From Quillaja saponaria (taxonomy: Eukaryota; Streptophyta; Magnoliopsida; Fabales; Quillajaceae): 64,000 nt of DNA. Where the stretch lies: the NCBI GenBank assembly GCA_029379385.1, contig CM055618.1, positions 14,733,071-14,797,070 on the forward strand. The letters are read 5' to 3'. Within the stretch, counting starts at the first letter, position 1. The number at the start of each line of letters is the position of its first letter. The notes beneath the pieces were generated by a model. That model was not told the origin of the DNA and did no database searches. It saw only the letters and a program-made list of their open reading frames with translations. Position numbers and translations under genes: made by a program. Of the stretch, positions 36,201-46,983 are shown in pieces.

Positions 36201-37082
36201 TCAAGAGATCCCGGTAACTATGGCTAAAACTACCTTAATATATTGAGTAACATACTAGAATATGGTAAAAGAAATTCAATGAAGATGATAACCTTAACTA
36301 TCTTTCTCATCTCTGTTTTGTGGTTGACGTTTACATTCTGATAACACAGCCAATTACTAGGAGAACAGCTATATGGTTTGAGTGTCAAAGACCTGCAGGA
36401 TTTAGAGAATCAACTGGAGATGAGTCTTTGGGGTGTCCGCATGAAAAAGGTCAAATACCCAAGATACTTGTACAATACACATAATTTGATGTTTCTCTAC
36501 ATTATTATTTGAAATAACAATGCTTTTATAATCTCCTTACGGACCATTACAGTACATGAAAGAAATATAAAGCACTTCAATTTTGCTGCAGGTACAAATT
36601 TTGACAGATGAAATCCAAGAGCAGAATCGAAAGGTCTTTCTCAATGATTTTCTTTGCCAACATTATCTCTCAGAATTTATTTAAACCATTATGCATACTT
36701 TTTTGTTGCCTTAATTAGATACAGGGCAACCTTATTTATCGAGAAAATACGGAACTATATAAGGTAAATCTTATTCGACACGAAAATATGCAACCGCATG
36801 AGAAGGTATTCCAGCTTAGTTACTTAATGGCATGACATCACTGAAATTACCTACAATTACATCTTGTCGGGCTATAAAATGTGAAACCATACTTTTCACC
36901 TTGTTTAATAATTGAGGTTTCTGCCTCAGGTTTATGGGACAACCAATGTGGTTGCAGCAAGTAGAAATACCTTCGTAACATGTGGTATCCATAGTGAAGA
37001 GAACTCACGCGTCCCGGTCCATCTTCAACCAAGCCAACCTGAGCAACATACATATGAGACATCAGTCAGGCTAACAAAGTGA
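30292..37082 (+). CDS. AGL17-clade MIKC MADS-box transcription factor, copy C
   Basis: Seven coding exons join to 702 nt, or 233 residues: 30292-30476, 34140-34218, 35076-35137, 36350-36449, 36592-36633, 36725-36805 and 36930-37082 (TGA). All borders are GT-AG and correspond to those of copy B. The MADS domain ([29 protein letters not shown]) is intact, but CDAEVG of copy B and the family is CDAQIG here. The K region has [41 protein letters not shown] and [11 protein letters not shown]. Exon 5 starts Val where copy B has Glu, and the C-terminal motif is HLQPSQPEQ with Pro for Leu. These are more changes from the family pattern than copy B shows, so relaxed or altered selection is possible. 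A nuclear CArG-box binding role is inferred from the family. Confidence 0.9.
31752..32510. mobile_element. Unclassified 0.76 kb insertion in intron 1 of copy C
   Basis: Intron 1 of copy B is uninterrupted at the matching place (near 9028). In copy C, AGGAAGAA is followed by about 760 bp before AAGAACACAAGG resumes, so AAGAA may be the target duplication. The insert has GTTTAGAAACGGAAAC on the left and several TTTCG/CGGAAAC motifs on the right. No coding sequence and no clear terminal repeats were found. Confidence 0.5.
35751..36230. mobile_element. MITE-like element in intron 3 of copy C
   Basis: About 480 bp with terminal inverted repeats of some 24 bp: GTTAAAACCATAGTTATCAG on the left, and on the right the reverse complement GTTTTAGCCATAGTTACCGG. 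It is non-coding and AT-rich inside. Intron 3 of copy B lacks it (between 12180 and 12200). No clear target duplication was identified. Confidence 0.7.
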
Positions 37083-39463
37083 AGGTAAAATTTCCTTCTC
37101 CTGACTAACATTTTTGCACTATATTGACCAGATATACATATGAAAAATTGCAGCATACTATGACTACATCAGACAAGATAAAGATTGTGGACAATATTAA
37201 TCTAATTGCTCAAAACAAAAACCCCAAGGCCCAGGCATAGAAGAATACACATCATGGAGAGAGATGAGCTACAAATAAGCGAAACAGCACAATAACAGTC
37301 CGACTTTTGTTCATGACGTTAAGCTATAACTTAAGTTTAACTTATCAGTTGACAGGATATCAATATAATGTGGTGAAAAAAAAATTAAATAAAACAACGA
37401 GCAAATAAACTTTCCAGCTCTAAATTTTTAGTTTTTGATAGAAACAAGAAGATATTGTAGCACTAGATTGGAAGAAAGATGGTAAACAAAAACCAAACAC
37501 TTCTGTCTTGACCATATAACAGAATAGTATTCTTTCTTTCCCCATAATTGCACACTTAGCCACTCTCTATTTTAATCTGTACCAAAGACAGGATTCAGTC
37601 AGTTCGATATGAAGGTTCTTTAGAATTAAATTTACCATTCATTCAACCAAAACAAATAAAAAATTATTGGTTATGCTTTGAAGTACTTTAAGTATCTTTG
37701 ATCTTAAAAGCTCTTTTTTTCCAAAGCCAACCAACGAAAAAGCACTTCTGGAAAGCAACCAAACACAACAATCATCTTTGCACAATAATAAAGCTCTTCC
37801 TTATGAAGTGCTTCAATCTAATGCAATTCTCTATCAAACATAGCCTTCCTTATCCATATCCACAAAGCAGAAATATTTCTATAGTACTACAGCAATACTA
37901 AAATATCAATATTAATTCCATCCATAACTTTCCATATAATAACAACTCACAGATTTTGCTTCCACCTCAGCCATAATTGATAATTCCCCAGGGTAACCAA
38001 CAAGACATAGACATTTGTTATAGGGCATCAACCTAAGTATTCATTCAACAAGATACCATGCAAATTGAATTACCTCAAAATTAATCCTACGTACATACAA
38101 ATGAATTGATTGCAAACATATTAGAATACATGCAAAACTGAAGGACACAAATACATGAAACCTAGGGCACGGATGATTGAAGGAGAAGATCGGATTCTTA
38201 CCTTGGCATTCATCGAATTTTCGTGAAAATGAGCGAAATTACTTCGTATGGGGGATAATTGGTGGAGGAGATTTAGATAAAACTTAAAATTGGGTGCAAA
38301 TGAAAATTTCTTAACAAAAAATGGCAGGGAATGGCAGAGTTGTAAGGAAGCTAAGGATATCTAGTCCACTAAACTAAGCCCCACGTAATTCAATTCAATT
38401 AACATGGTTGGTTGGTTCAATTTTATTGGTTGCATGGGCTTTATTGGTTGTATGGGCTGAACTGATTTAGTTTCCTCAATCATTTTTGTTGGACTGAACT
38501 GATTACAAATTTTATAATTCAAATTAATTAATTACTTTTACATTTACTTTTCAAAAAATTAAGACTTATTTATTATTTTAAAATCTGAGGGCACTATTTT
38601 TTTTTTTTTTTATATTTTGGTCCTTGAAGATTTAATTTTCTTCAAATCGGATTTTTAATCAACCCAAATTTCTTAAATTTTGATGGAACATAACATAATT
38701 AGTTTATATGGTTAAAAATACTTGATAAAATTTATGAAAAAAAAAATAGAATGTAACATAGAAAATTGTAAAAATAAATTTTTTTTATGATTGAGTATAT
38801 ATTCATGTAATTTTTTCTTTCACGTATTTAATATTATTTTTTATTAAAAAACATGTTAGCTAATTTTATTGGATTCTATCTTATCAATTTAATAATTGTG
38901 ATTTGATTAAGAATTCAATTTTAAAAAATAAATCTTAAGGGTCAAATAGAAAAAAAAATCAAATCATTAAAAACTTAATTATAAAAAATAATTCTTCAAT
39001 GACCAAAATAAAAATAAAAAAACGAGATAATCCTCAAAGACCAACACAATAAATATACTAAAAATTAACATACTGTCAAATTCTAATGATTAAATTTTAT
39101 GGCATGGTAGTGATCAGTGAGATGAATTTTAATTTTAATTTTTTATTTTTTGAGTTCAAATCTTTAATTAGAAATGACATGAAAAATAATTTTTTTATAA
39201 ATTCTCTAATCTTAGTGTGTATAACAGTTATTTAAACAATAGCTTATACAAGTTTGCATTATTAATTTGGGGGTGAGAGAATTAGAAAAGAGGTTAAATA
39301 AAAGCTAAAATATGGAGGATTTATATTTATTAGTCTTGAACTAATTAAGGGTAAATTCATCTTTATAATTTTTAAACAATAAAAGGCTATGTTTCTATTA
39401 TATTAACTTTGTAAATAACAACTGCTATATCTATACTTCTAGACTACATATAAAAGTGACTTA
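37083..39463. repeat. Tail of tandem unit C (3' flank of MADS copy C)
   Basis: Matches the tails of units A and B, including the decayed MITE-like insertion (about 37664-37765). The minus-strand ATG-donor pair is kept near 38205 but reads MNAK. Homology to unit B stops abruptly at about 39463, where Ty3/gypsy reverse transcriptase sequence begins. No gene is seen. Confidence 0.7.
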
Positions 39464-42400
39464 ACGACTGAACGAACCATCCTTCTTCTTAACCAACAAA
39501 ACAGGAGCGCCCCAAGAGATGCACTGGGATGAATGAATCCCTTATCCAGCAAATCCTGTAATTGCACTTTAAGCTCCCTTAATTCACTAGGAGCCATTCT
39601 ATAAAGGGGAATGGAAATTGGTTGAGTGCCAGGTAAAAGATCAATACCGAACTCAATCTCACGATCAGGAGAAAGCCTTGGGAGTTCTTCAGGAAAGAAA
39701 TTAGAAAACTCCCTCACTACTGGAATACGATCTAAATTAGGGCACTGAAACTGAGTATCTCGCACAAGAGCCAGATAAATTTGGTGCTTCTTCCTAATAA
39801 GTCGCCTTGCCTCACATGAGGATATATGCTGGTCTGGCACAATAGTTTCCCCTAACGAGGTTAAGACTGCTAGAGGGATTTCAAGAAGCTTCACAACTCT
39901 TCCCACACGGGAAGCAAAATATGGTGAGACAAAAGAATAAATAGCTACTGTGGGTGATGAACCTCTGGAAGAACCACCACGTCCTCCTGGAGGTATCATA
40001 GGTGTTACAGGAAATAAAGGTCTACCTTGAACTAAAGAAGAAATTCCAACTGATGTGGACTGACCTCTCAACAATGGACAGTCTTTAATACGATGATCTA
40101 TCGCTCCACATTAAAACATACACCTGTCCCCAGTCTTCACTACCATGTGTACCTATTGCCACAAGTAGAGCATGTAGGGAACTCATATGATCGAGGTCCA
40201 CTCGACGATCCTCCTTGAAATTGAGCTCCTGAACCCCGCCTCCTCTGACTTCTACCTAGCTGAAGATTTTCTCTAACTGAACCCTGCCTAGAGGTAGATT
40301 CACCCCTAGGCTTCTGTAAGCTGCTAGCACGAGAAGTCAACGAACTCTCCTGCCTCGCCTTCTTATAACTTTCCCGTTCCGCCTATCTCTCCATCATCCA
40401 AGTCTCCAAATGGTAAGCAGCATCCACAGCCTATATATAAGTCGTAATGTCCGAAACAAACACTGATCTGAATAAACAGTCCTTCAACCCATGCACAAAT
40501 CTCTTTACCCTCATCTGCTCGTGGCGACCAAATGCGGGGCAAAACGAGACAGTCGAGTAAATCGAGTCTCGTACTCCGCCACTGACATACCCTTAGTCTA
40601 CACCAATGTCTTATACCATTCATAATGTAACTGATAACTAACCAACCCAAATGCACGGACGGGATCACATCCCCAAGCTATTCATAGTCGGTCTGACTCC
40701 TCAAGAAAAGCATAAGGATCCTGAGTTGGATCAACCCTAGAAAATCCCAACGGCTGAATCTTCCTAAAATCGTGTAATGCCACAAATACCCTCCTATCCG
40801 GCTGAACGGGAGCTGGGGGTTTTGCCTCCTGCTGAGGCTGTACAGGGGGAAACTGTAGGTGGCTGTTGCTGAGCCTGGTGTTGTTGGGCTAAAATCCCAA
40901 CTAAGTCACCTTCCGTCCTCTGAACGAAGTCTAATCCCTGCCCCAATCGCTCCGTTTCGATACCAGGAGCTACTGCCTGAACTGGCTCAGCAGTCCTGCT
41001 TTGGCCTATAGCCCTACCGCGTCCCCGTCGTCCCCTGCCTCTAATTACTAGTGTCTGGGGACCCGCGGATCCCTGATCGGAGCCAGCCTCCAGTTGCTCC
41101 TCTCGACTAATAGCACAATCGTCACTTTGCATTATATCTAAAACAATTACACAAAACTTTAATGTATATTATAATATAAAATTAAAGGCAATGCCTTTAA
41201 ATAATCGCAACTTAGAGTCTTAGGACAATTAGAACGCATCACCAAATCCACATACGTCCCGGGTAACGTACGCGAACTAAGCAATAACGTTCCGCACTTG
41301 CAGTCACAGACCTCTAAACCTGGCTCTGATACCAACTTGTCACACCCTCAAATGAAGGTATGAATGGCCAGAGATATGGATGTCCACACCCCTGTAACCC
41401 TGAATATGCAAATAAACAGACACAAAACAATTTATAGAAATTGTGACAGAGTTTCACCATACGGTAGAACATGCCCATAATGAAAACAAATAACATGTAT
41501 TCAAATCGATAATAATATAAAACATCAGAATACACAAATGGGCTCCGCCCCGACAATAACGCTTAATACATTATAATAATCATCATATTGAAAACATATT
41601 ATAACCATACATGACATCCTATGCGACTGCAAGTATTGTCCTTTACGCTCCATGTGTACGAATTTAGAGATATACCTTGCCGCTGCAGAGTCGGCAAGTG
41701 GGTCTATGCAGCGATTAACTGTTATCTCCTGAAAACTAAAAAAAATACCACAAAAGAAAGGGTGAGTCACTATGACTCAGTGAGTAACTCATGTACCCTA
41801 TGGGTACCAGCATCATACAACACAAAAATTATAAGCTACAATTTATATTCAGATATATTAATACACGTACGTGGTTACTATAATCATATAATCATAGTTC
41901 ACTTAATTTACAATCCCAAAACAGCAACCAGATTATACAAATCAATCAACAATTACACAATCAACTAAACAAACAAAGGGCCAACGAGTAACCCAGCCCC
42001 GCACACCAATATCACCCCATGCCGGGCATTTACGCGCCCGCACAACAAATTTATCTCCGTACACAAATCCATCCCCCCGGGACTGAGCACTCCAATAGTT
42101 TTTAAAATCATTGTCAGAAATGAAAATCATTTTTCATAAAATGTTCACGAGTTGGCCCTTATCAAACACAATCAATGTCAATCACAATTCATTCAATCAA
42201 ATTCCTGAAATTACTCATTTGCTTAGATTTTAGTATAACTCATATAATTCAAGTATACACGTAATGGCACACAAAAATCTGATATTCATAAAACACATGA
42301 TTCACTCACTAGTTCACGAATAAGACTCGTCAGTTCGTCTGATATGTGACGGTGCCGAAATATCCTTGACACACTCTGAAGCTGAAATCATATATCAACA

Positions 42401-43933
42401 AATTACTAACAATTACTTCTAAATTAATTTGACGATCTCTTAATCGTACGTAACTATATCTAATATGTTTCTTAAAATAATATTAATTAATCCGGTACAT
42501 TTACTAATTTAACATTAATATATATATATATACATATTAAAATTACTCTACATGTATATATATAATATTCCATATTTAATCAGTTATATTATCGATTAAC
42601 TAAAAAAATTTGAATTGCTCACATAATAATATATATTTATATGTACATATTACTTGTTTAACATTAATTTCCCTTTTTATTTTTACTCAATTCACAACTC
42701 CATTAACAATTTCCAACTTGTCACAATTATCACATTTTCACTGTAACATTCAACATATATTATGTAACCTATATTATCAATTTAGATTAATTCCTCACAT
42801 GTTCATCTAATATATATATTAGTGTAATTGAAATTTAAATCATTTATTCTTCTTCTTTTTTTTTTTTCCAAATTATTTAGTTAACCAATCTTTCCCCTTT
42901 ATCCTAATTAATTCATAACTTAGTCCCATGGTATACCACCACATACTCTTCTCTTCTCTCACAATCCATCCGTCATCCAAGAAGAATGGGCAACCAAGTT
43001 GCTGTCCCAAAACAGAGGACAGCAGCTTGATTACCACCTCCCATTTTCAAGTCATGCCATTCATCATTCACACCCAACAGTCCAACCGTCTTCCAAATCA
43101 CCCCAATCACTATCCTAACAAGCCAAACCACATCTTCTAGCCTTCCTAAGGTACAACAAACAAAACAGCCCTCAACTTGAAATTCTACCCCTATCCACTT
43201 TCATCCACGAGCTAACATTTACATTTTTTTTTTTTTTCTTCAAACTTCCTTCCTTATATCATCACTCACAGAACAACGGCAGGGGCGTGTAGCTAGAATT
43301 TAGGAAAATCCACCAAGCTGCCAGCAATATTGCTCACACCCAACATGAAAATTTTCCAACCAAGGTGCCACTGAAACGTTCAAAATCAAATATCCCTCCC
43401 CACACTAATACACACACAAACACATATATACTGGAAAAAGAACCAAAAACTCACCAAGAGTTTGAATTAGTTTACCGAGAAAGAAAGAAAGCACAGCCAC
43501 TGCAACGTCCAACCAAGATCAGGGAGGAAAGTTTGGTAGTAAAAGGTATTAGAAGACTAAGTCGGTCTTGATGTCTTCTTTCTCCCAAAGGAGTAAACGT
43601 CCAGCAGATAAAAAGAAAGGAAAGAAAGACAAGTAAAGAAAGCTAAATAAAATAATAGAAAAAATTTACACCACGCATCCTTTAGATATTTTTCAACTGT
43701 ACCATACCTCCTTTAAACCATTATATTTATACCTTTTATTATATATATATATATATTCATATGTACATATATATAATCCACATACATAAAATTATAGTTA
43801 ACTCTACTTCACCATTAACTCTCCGAGTTATTGCCATTAAACCCATCATTGATAATACATTTATATATATATATATATATAACAATTACGTACATAAATT
43901 CTAATGCACGAATTAACTTATCGAATTGTGACA
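39464..43933 (-). mobile_element. Truncated Ty3/gypsy LTR retrotransposon
   Basis: Minus-strand order: candidate 5' LTR (43933-41338), primer site, gag, zinc knuckle, a protease remnant, and the first part of reverse transcriptase, where it stops. The primer site at 41321-41334 is a perfect 14-base match to the initiator-Met tRNA end (in reverse TGGTATCAGAGCCA). The gag frame begins with an ATG at 41132 and is broken by stops. A CX2CX4HX4C knuckle (about 40119-40078) has a one-base deletion. The 39464-40074 frame has the gypsy pattern EFSNFFPEELP, then PLYRMAPSELRELK and LLDKGFI, and then shifts frame. The protease active-site Asp is not seen. The rest of pol and the second LTR are missing, so it is dead. 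Confidence 0.85.
41338..43933 (-). repeat. Candidate long terminal repeat (about 2.6 kb)
   Basis: The inner edge is fixed by the primer site three bases away and reads TGTCACACCC on the plus strand. The outer edge is proposed at 43933 because TGTGACA (43927-43933) is the exact inverted partner of TGTCACA. There is no second LTR in the window to confirm the length. The interval contains AT runs (for example 43740-43756 and 43862-43880) and no gene; a 68-codon frame at 43365-43571 is judged chance. Confidence 0.55.
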
Positions 43934-43959
43934 GCAAATCAATGATTATGTTGTCTAAT

Positions 43960-45020
43960 ATTAAACCATAATTAGGGTTACAATACAATAATTAGGATTA
44001 AGATTAGGGTACCACTATTAGGATTAAAGTACCATTATTAATATTAGGGTATTATAATTATAGTTAGAGTTAGGGTACCATAATTAGAGTTTGGGCTAGG
44101 ATACTGTAATAAGAGTTAGGGTTAGGATTATGGTTAGGGTTATGATACCGTTATTAGGATTAGGATACCCTAAATAAGGTAAGGGTACCATAATTAGGAT
44201 TAGGGTTAAGGTATCCTAATTGAGGTTAGGGTACCGTAATTAAGTTTAATTAAGGTTAGGTTTAGGGTACTGTAACTAGGGTTATGATTAGGGTACCGTA
44301 ACTAGGGTTAGGATACTGTAATTAAGGTTAAGGTATAATAATTAGGATTATGGTACCCTAATTAAGGTAGCATAACTAGGGTTAAGGTATCATTACTAGG
44401 GTTAGGGTACTGTAACGAGGGTTAGGGTACTGTAACGAAGGTTAGGCTATCATAATTAGGGTTAGGTTAAGGTATTGTAATTAGGTTTAGGTTAGCGTGC
44501 CATAATTAATGATAGGGTATTGTAATTAGGGTTAGTGTTAGGGTATTGTAATTAGGGTTAGGGTGCCATAATTGGGATAGGGTTAGGATACCTTAATTAG
44601 GGTAGCGCACCGTAATTAGGTTTAGGGTACCTTAATTAGGATTATGATACCGTAATTCTGGTTAGGGTACCATAACTAAGGTTAGGGTACCGTAACTAGG
44701 ATTAGAGTACAGTAACTAGGGTTAGAGTACAGTAATTAGGATGAGGGTACCGCAACTAGAGTGAGAATTAGAGTACCATAATTAAGGTTAGGGTACCTTA
44801 ATGATGGTTAACATTAGGGTACCTAATTAGTGTTGGGTTAGGGTACCGTAGTTTGGGTTAGGGTATCGTAATTATGGTTAGGATATCGTAATTAAGGTTA
44901 GGCAACTGTAATTAGGGTAGGGTACCATATTAGGGTGTGGGTATCGTAATTAGGTTACAGTGGTTAAGGTTAAGATATCGTAATAAGTGTTAAGGTACTG
45001 TAATTAAGGTTTAGTTTTTT
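43960..45020. repeat. Degenerate telomere-like minisatellite
   Basis: About 1.05 kb in which TTAGGG or TAGGGTTAGGGT blocks alternate with GTACCGTAATTA-type spacers, dozens of times, with many point changes. The repeat is not the plain plant telomere TTTAGGG; most blocks have two T's, and spacers contain a KpnI-like GGTACC palindrome in part of the units. It lies between the gypsy LTR and AT-rich DNA. Confidence 0.9.
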
Positions 45021-45854
45021 TTGTCGTAATTCTTTTTATTTTAATGAATCTATATATAATTAACATATATCAATAATATTTAAGGTTGAATTTCTCAATA
45101 ACAAATAATTATAATATAAAAATTTTAAAATATATTAAGATTATAGTTTTTATGATTATAATATTATTATGTTTATTTTTTTTCTATCTTTAGAACATTA
45201 AAATATATATATATATATATATTATGCATTAAACTTTTTATTGAATTGATTTATTTGTTTAATATAATTAACAAGAAATATTATTTTTTATTAATTGTAA
45301 TTTCTTATTGTGAATATCAATAATGATAAACATATATATATATATATATATATTCAGTTAAATATTGATTACTGTTATTGTAGCTTGCAAACAAACCGAT
45401 TGAATCAAATTAAAGCTCAACCCTTTCAGCAAAGAACAAAACCAACTTGACACTCTTTGATAGATATTGGATCACAAGTTTCATATGAATTGGTTCAATT
45501 CTTTTCTTTCTTTTTTGAAACCGACTTGATTGAATTGGTCGTAGTGGTTTTTAAACCGAATTAATTACCTGTTCATGAACACTGCAACAGTAAATGAACA
45601 GAAAATCCATTATCTAAATATTTCGAATTCTATAGCACTTCATACATTCCAAGAAGGACCAGAAGAATATAATCGAAGTAGGTGCTAAGACCACTACATA
45701 AAAATTGTTGTTAAAATTACACAATCACATATAGTTACTTTCTCACTTCTTATAAGTTATAATTACAATTGCAACAATGACAAAATGATGAGCAACAAAA
45801 TTAAAATTAGTAAAATCATGTAAATTATTAAATATCCCACCTGAGGATTAATAA
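45021..45854. other. AT-rich spacer
   Basis: Contains (TA)n runs near 45206-45224 and 45333-45352 and no coding signal. The right 100 bp would be the 3' flank of the small gene on the minus strand. Confidence 0.4.
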
Positions 45855-46082
45855 TTAACGTTTGGGCTGTTGTTTATCACCATCGTCAAAATTCTGAGAA
45901 TAGCTAACAGCATCATATTGAAATGAAAAATTTAAATGACCTTTGGATCCATACAAGCTCTTGCTACCCCTCATCACTAATCTTCTCACAAGATTTCTCC
46001 ACCTAATCTTGTAATCGTTAGGATTTTGAAGGCGAGAGTACTCTACTTGTTTGCGACCGGAAAAACACGATGGAGACATCAT
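45855..46082 (-). CDS. Small plant protein with C-terminal YDxxSYSQNFDDG motif
   Basis: A single-exon frame of 75 codons from a true ATG (46080-46082) to TAA. The product is basic in the middle (IRWRNLVRRLVMRG) and ends FQYDAVSYSQNFDDG followed by a short polar tail. The pairing of an RWR-type basic stretch with a YDxxSYxxNFDDG end is one I recognise from short, uncharacterised, plant-specific proteins of similar length. Their function is not established. No signal peptide or membrane span is visible, and the small size is normal for the group. It is isolated between repeats. A mature 5' leader cannot be placed, though the upstream 46083-46190 is free of repeats. Chance is unlikely given the motif match, but it could be a recent non-expressed copy. 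Confidence 0.7.
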   Translation of the reverse strand: MMSPSCFSGRKQVEYSRLQNPNDYKIRWRNLVRRLVMRGSKSLYGSKGHLNFSFQYDAVSYSQNFDDGDKQQPKR

Positions 46083-46909
46083 GTATCAGTGACTATTACG
46101 GGAGATCGGATCTTTGTAATCCATTTGAATTCTTATGTAGATGTCGATCGTCTTCAGCTTGCTAGCTAGCTTCTCATATGATTGTTGAGGAGGATATATA
46201 TTGAGCTAAGTTTACTATAGGACTGGTTGGCCTAAGAATAATTAATAGAGTATAATTTAAATATTCTAACCAACTTTGTAGTTGTCAATTGATGTTAATG
46301 CAAAATAATAATATTAATAATAATAATAAATTATTAATTCAATATCTAAAATTAAAAGAGGATTTATCTTTTCTTTTCTTTTTTTTTAATTTCATATAAA
46401 AGTAGAAATAGCAACAAATCGGATTGACATCTAAAATATTAAAATTCGATACATTTCTAAAGATGGCTTGAAATTCGAAATAGGAAAAATCTGTAATCGG
46501 GATATGAGGTAAGCTTATTGTGCAATTTTTCAATATGAGCATCTTGTTTTGTAATTGCTAATTATACAGCTGCCATTGAATTGGATCCCTCTTCACCCCT
46601 CAATTCTTAATCAAATTATATTACTTCAAGGTATTGACCGTTGTTAATTAAGCATCTTCTTAAGATTTATAGTTAAGTTTGGACTGGTATTTCGTCATGG
46701 TCAATGTGGACAAAGCCAATAATTAATTTGAGCATATTTGAGGCCAAGAATCCAAAATTTGTGTTCAGTGAGTGCACATGTTAGTCAGAGGTTGAACCCA
46801 GACATTGAATAGGACTCATCACAGAATATTAGTGTGCCTGTCTTTTTACAGCCAAAATTAGTTAATAAATACTTTATAAAAAAAATTTGTTCTTCGTTTT
46901 TCATGTCAA
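46083..46909. other. Intergenic region upstream of the small gene
   Basis: No gene seen. ATT/AAT trinucleotide runs occur near 46305-46330. A 67-codon minus frame (46339-46542) has only low-complexity sequence. Confidence 0.4.
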
Positions 46910-46926
46910 GCTGGAATAGCTCAGTT

Positions 46927-46959
<33 letters not shown>

Positions 46960-46983
46960 GATATTCAAGCCCTCCTTCTAGGC
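46910..46983 (+). tRNA. tRNA-Asn(GTT), probably decayed
   Basis: The 74-base sequence has the plant tRNA-Asn pattern: acceptor GCTGGAA, D-arm TAGCTCAGTTGGTTAGAGC, anticodon loop with GTT (CTGTTAACC), and the TTCAAGC T-loop. Two T-stem pairs are lost (GGATA against CCTCC where the family has GGAGG), and the first acceptor pair is G opposite G. No long T run follows at once for Pol III termination. It is most likely a tRNA pseudogene. Confidence 0.75.

Noticed and set aside
39439..40074. 211-codon minus frame as a host gene
   Set aside because: It is gypsy protease-to-reverse-transcriptase sequence with its start in frame by chance and its end frameshifted.
43365..43571. 68-codon basic plus frame
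   Set aside because: It lies in the proposed gypsy LTR on the non-coding strand and has low-complexity repeats (HTNTHTNTY).
43960..45020. CRISPR-like array
   Set aside because: The regular repeats with spacers are eukaryotic minisatellite. Repeats are degenerate, spacers are also repeated, and no cas genes exist in this plant DNA.
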